Source: Sphingomonas panacisoli (lineage in GTDB: Bacteria > Pseudomonadota > Alphaproteobacteria > Sphingomonadales > Sphingomonadaceae). From it: 64,000 bases of DNA. Of the stretch, positions 62,949-64,000 are shown piece by piece. The stretch is from positions 1,054,001 to 1,118,000 of the forward strand of contig NZ_CP042306.1 in assembly GCF_007859635.1 (NCBI RefSeq), read 5' to 3'. Position 1 is the first letter of the stretch. Each line of letters opens with the position of its first letter. The notes below the pieces were generated by a model. It was not told the DNA's origin, ran no database searches, and was given only the letters and a program-made list of their open reading frames with translations. Made by a program: the position numbers and the translations under genes.

Positions 62949-64000
62949 ATGCCCATCGAGATCAAGATGCCCGCTTTGTCGCCGACGATGGAGGAGGGGA
63001 CGCTGGCCAAGTGGCTGGTCAAGGCGGGCGATACGGTCAAGTCGGGCGACCTGATGGCGGAGATCGAGACCGACAAGGCGACGATGGAATTCGAGGCGGT
63101 CGACGAAGGCGTGATCGCCGAGATCGTCGTGCCGGAGGGCACCGACAACGTGAAGGTCGGCGCGGTGATCGCGATCCTGGCGGGCGAGGGTGAGGATGCG
63201 TCCGCCGCGAAGGCTGCGCCCGCGACGAAGAAGGAAGAACCCAAGGCGGAGGCGTCGAAGGAAGAGGCCAAGCAAGCCCCTGCGCCTGCGCCTGCGCCTG
63301 CGCCTGCACCGACTCCCGCGCCCGCAGCGTCGGGCGATCGCGTGAAGGCATCGCCGCTCGCGCGCCGTCTGGCCGCCGAAAAGGGCGTCGAGATTTCCGC
63401 GCTGACCGGCTCGGGTCCCAACGGCCGGATCGTCAAGGCGGACGTCGAGGGCGCGAAGCCCGGCGCGGCGCCCGCGCAGGCCGGCACCGTGTCGACGGCC
63501 GAGGCGCCTGCACAAGCCGCCGCACCCGCCAAGCCCGCGACAATCCCGGACATTCCGCACGAGGCGACCAAGCTGTCGAACGTCCGCAAGACGATCGCGC
63601 GCCGCCTGACCGAATCGAAGCAGCAGGTCCCGCACATCTACCTGACGGTGGACATCCAGCTCGACAAATTGCTCAAGCTGCGCGGCGACCTCAACAAGAG
63701 CCTCGAAAGTCGCGGCGTGAAGCTGTCGGTCAACGATCTCATCATCAAGGCGCTCGCGGCCAGTCTCATCCAGGTGCCGAAGTGCAACGTGATGTTTACA
63801 CCTGACCAGCTGATCAGCTTCAGCCGCGCCGACATTTCGGTCGCGGTCTCGACGCCGTCGGGCCTGATCACGCCGATCATCGCGGGCGCCAACACCAAGG
63901 GCGTCGCCGCGATCTCGACCGAGATGAAGGACCTCGCGGCCCGCGCCCGCGACAACAAGCTCAAGCCCGAGGAATATCAGGGCGGCACTGCGAGCCTGTC
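62949..64000 (+). CDS. pdhC: Pyruvate dehydrogenase E2 (dihydrolipoamide acetyltransferase), 5' part
   Basis: The gene starts at ATG 62949 and runs off the right edge; 350 codons are seen. A lipoyl domain (about residues 1-80) has the lipoylated lysine in [10 protein letters not shown]. An Ala/Pro/Lys-rich linker with an (AP)n run follows, then the E1/E3-binding domain ([29 protein letters not shown], about 135-170). The catalytic domain starts near 205 ([22 protein letters not shown]). It transfers acetyl groups to CoA. Confidence 0.93.
   Translation, partial: MPIEIKMPALSPTMEEGTLAKWLVKAGDTVKSGDLMAEIETDKATMEFEAVDEGVIAEIVVPEGTDNVKVGAVIAILAGEGEDASAAKAAPATKKEEPKAEASKEEAKQAPAPAPAPAPAPTPAPAASGDRVKASPLARRLAAEKGVEISALTGSGPNGRIVKADVEGAKPGAAPAQAGTVSTAEAPAQAAAPAKPATIPDIPHEATKLSNVRKTIARRLTESKQQVPHIYLTVDIQLDKLLKLRGDLNKSLESRGVKLSVNDLIIKALAASLIQVPKCNVMFTPDQLISFSRADISVAVSTPSGLITPIIAGANTKGVAAISTEMKDLAARARDNKLKPEEYQGGTASL

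Noticed and set aside
63270..63320. (GCGCCT/GCCTGC)n run as a microsatellite or phase-variable tract
   Set aside because: It codes in frame for the flexible Ala-Pro linker typical of pyruvate dehydrogenase E2, so protein structure explains it.

Overview
The window is GC-rich, densely coded chromosome of an alphaproteobacterium, best read as a Sphingomonas-like member of the Sphingomonadales. The gene order rpsT-dnaA, the secB/Tim44/mltA/smr neighbourhood, ubiE-ubiB-coaBC-dut, the DUF2171/SWFGD-type and RcnB-like secreted proteins, and the many short intergenic inverted repeats all fit that group. This assignment is inference from gene content; no rRNA is present.

Layout: 1-1332 holds a broken metallophosphatase start and an M48-like peptidase. 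1383-7319 is an exopolysaccharide operon (polymerase/ligase, Wza-like export lipoprotein, Wzc-like tyrosine autokinase, two uncharacterised envelope proteins), followed by two nucleotide-sugar epimerase genes and galU (to 10452). 10449-16754 is one long minus-strand operon, ubiE-ubiB-membrane protein-coaC-coaB-dut-hypothetical-moeB, mostly joined by 1-4 base overlaps. 16911-26093 holds housekeeping genes (mutM, rpsT, dnaA, trpS, murJ, secB, Tim44-like, mltA, smr). 26160-30548 holds a GGDEF/EAL protein and acnA. 30734-34147 is the accessory stretch: an AT-rich two-gene island (two-helix membrane protein plus P-loop GTPase), a terminase-small-subunit-like gene between two near-identical DUF2945 genes, and a PilZ gene hidden by a frameshift. 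34149-43877 holds phosphate uptake (pit, DUF47, NUDIX), a hybrid histidine kinase with its response regulator, an ArsR/SRPBCC operon with paired operators, and a TIR-TM-TPR protein. 43958-64000 mixes envelope, repair, translation and stress genes, one tRNA-Ala, a second TIR protein (TIR-TolB-TPR), a universal stress protein and the start of the pyruvate dehydrogenase E2 gene.

Two window-wide themes stand out. First, at least seven genes (eight single-base sites, including ubiB and murJ) are broken by one-base gains or losses in G or C runs. In every case where both ends lie in the window, removing or adding one base per site restores a protein of whole-codon length. This points to uncorrected sequencing errors more than to real pseudogenes, although phase variation is possible for some. 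Second, eight intergenic imperfect inverted repeats of about 75-125 bp fall into several families. One sits between coaC and coaB, normally a single fused gene, and appears to supply the ribosome-binding site of coaB.

The best candidate for an undescribed system is the AT-rich GTPase plus two-helix membrane protein pair at 30734-32139. The two TIR-TPR proteins come next.
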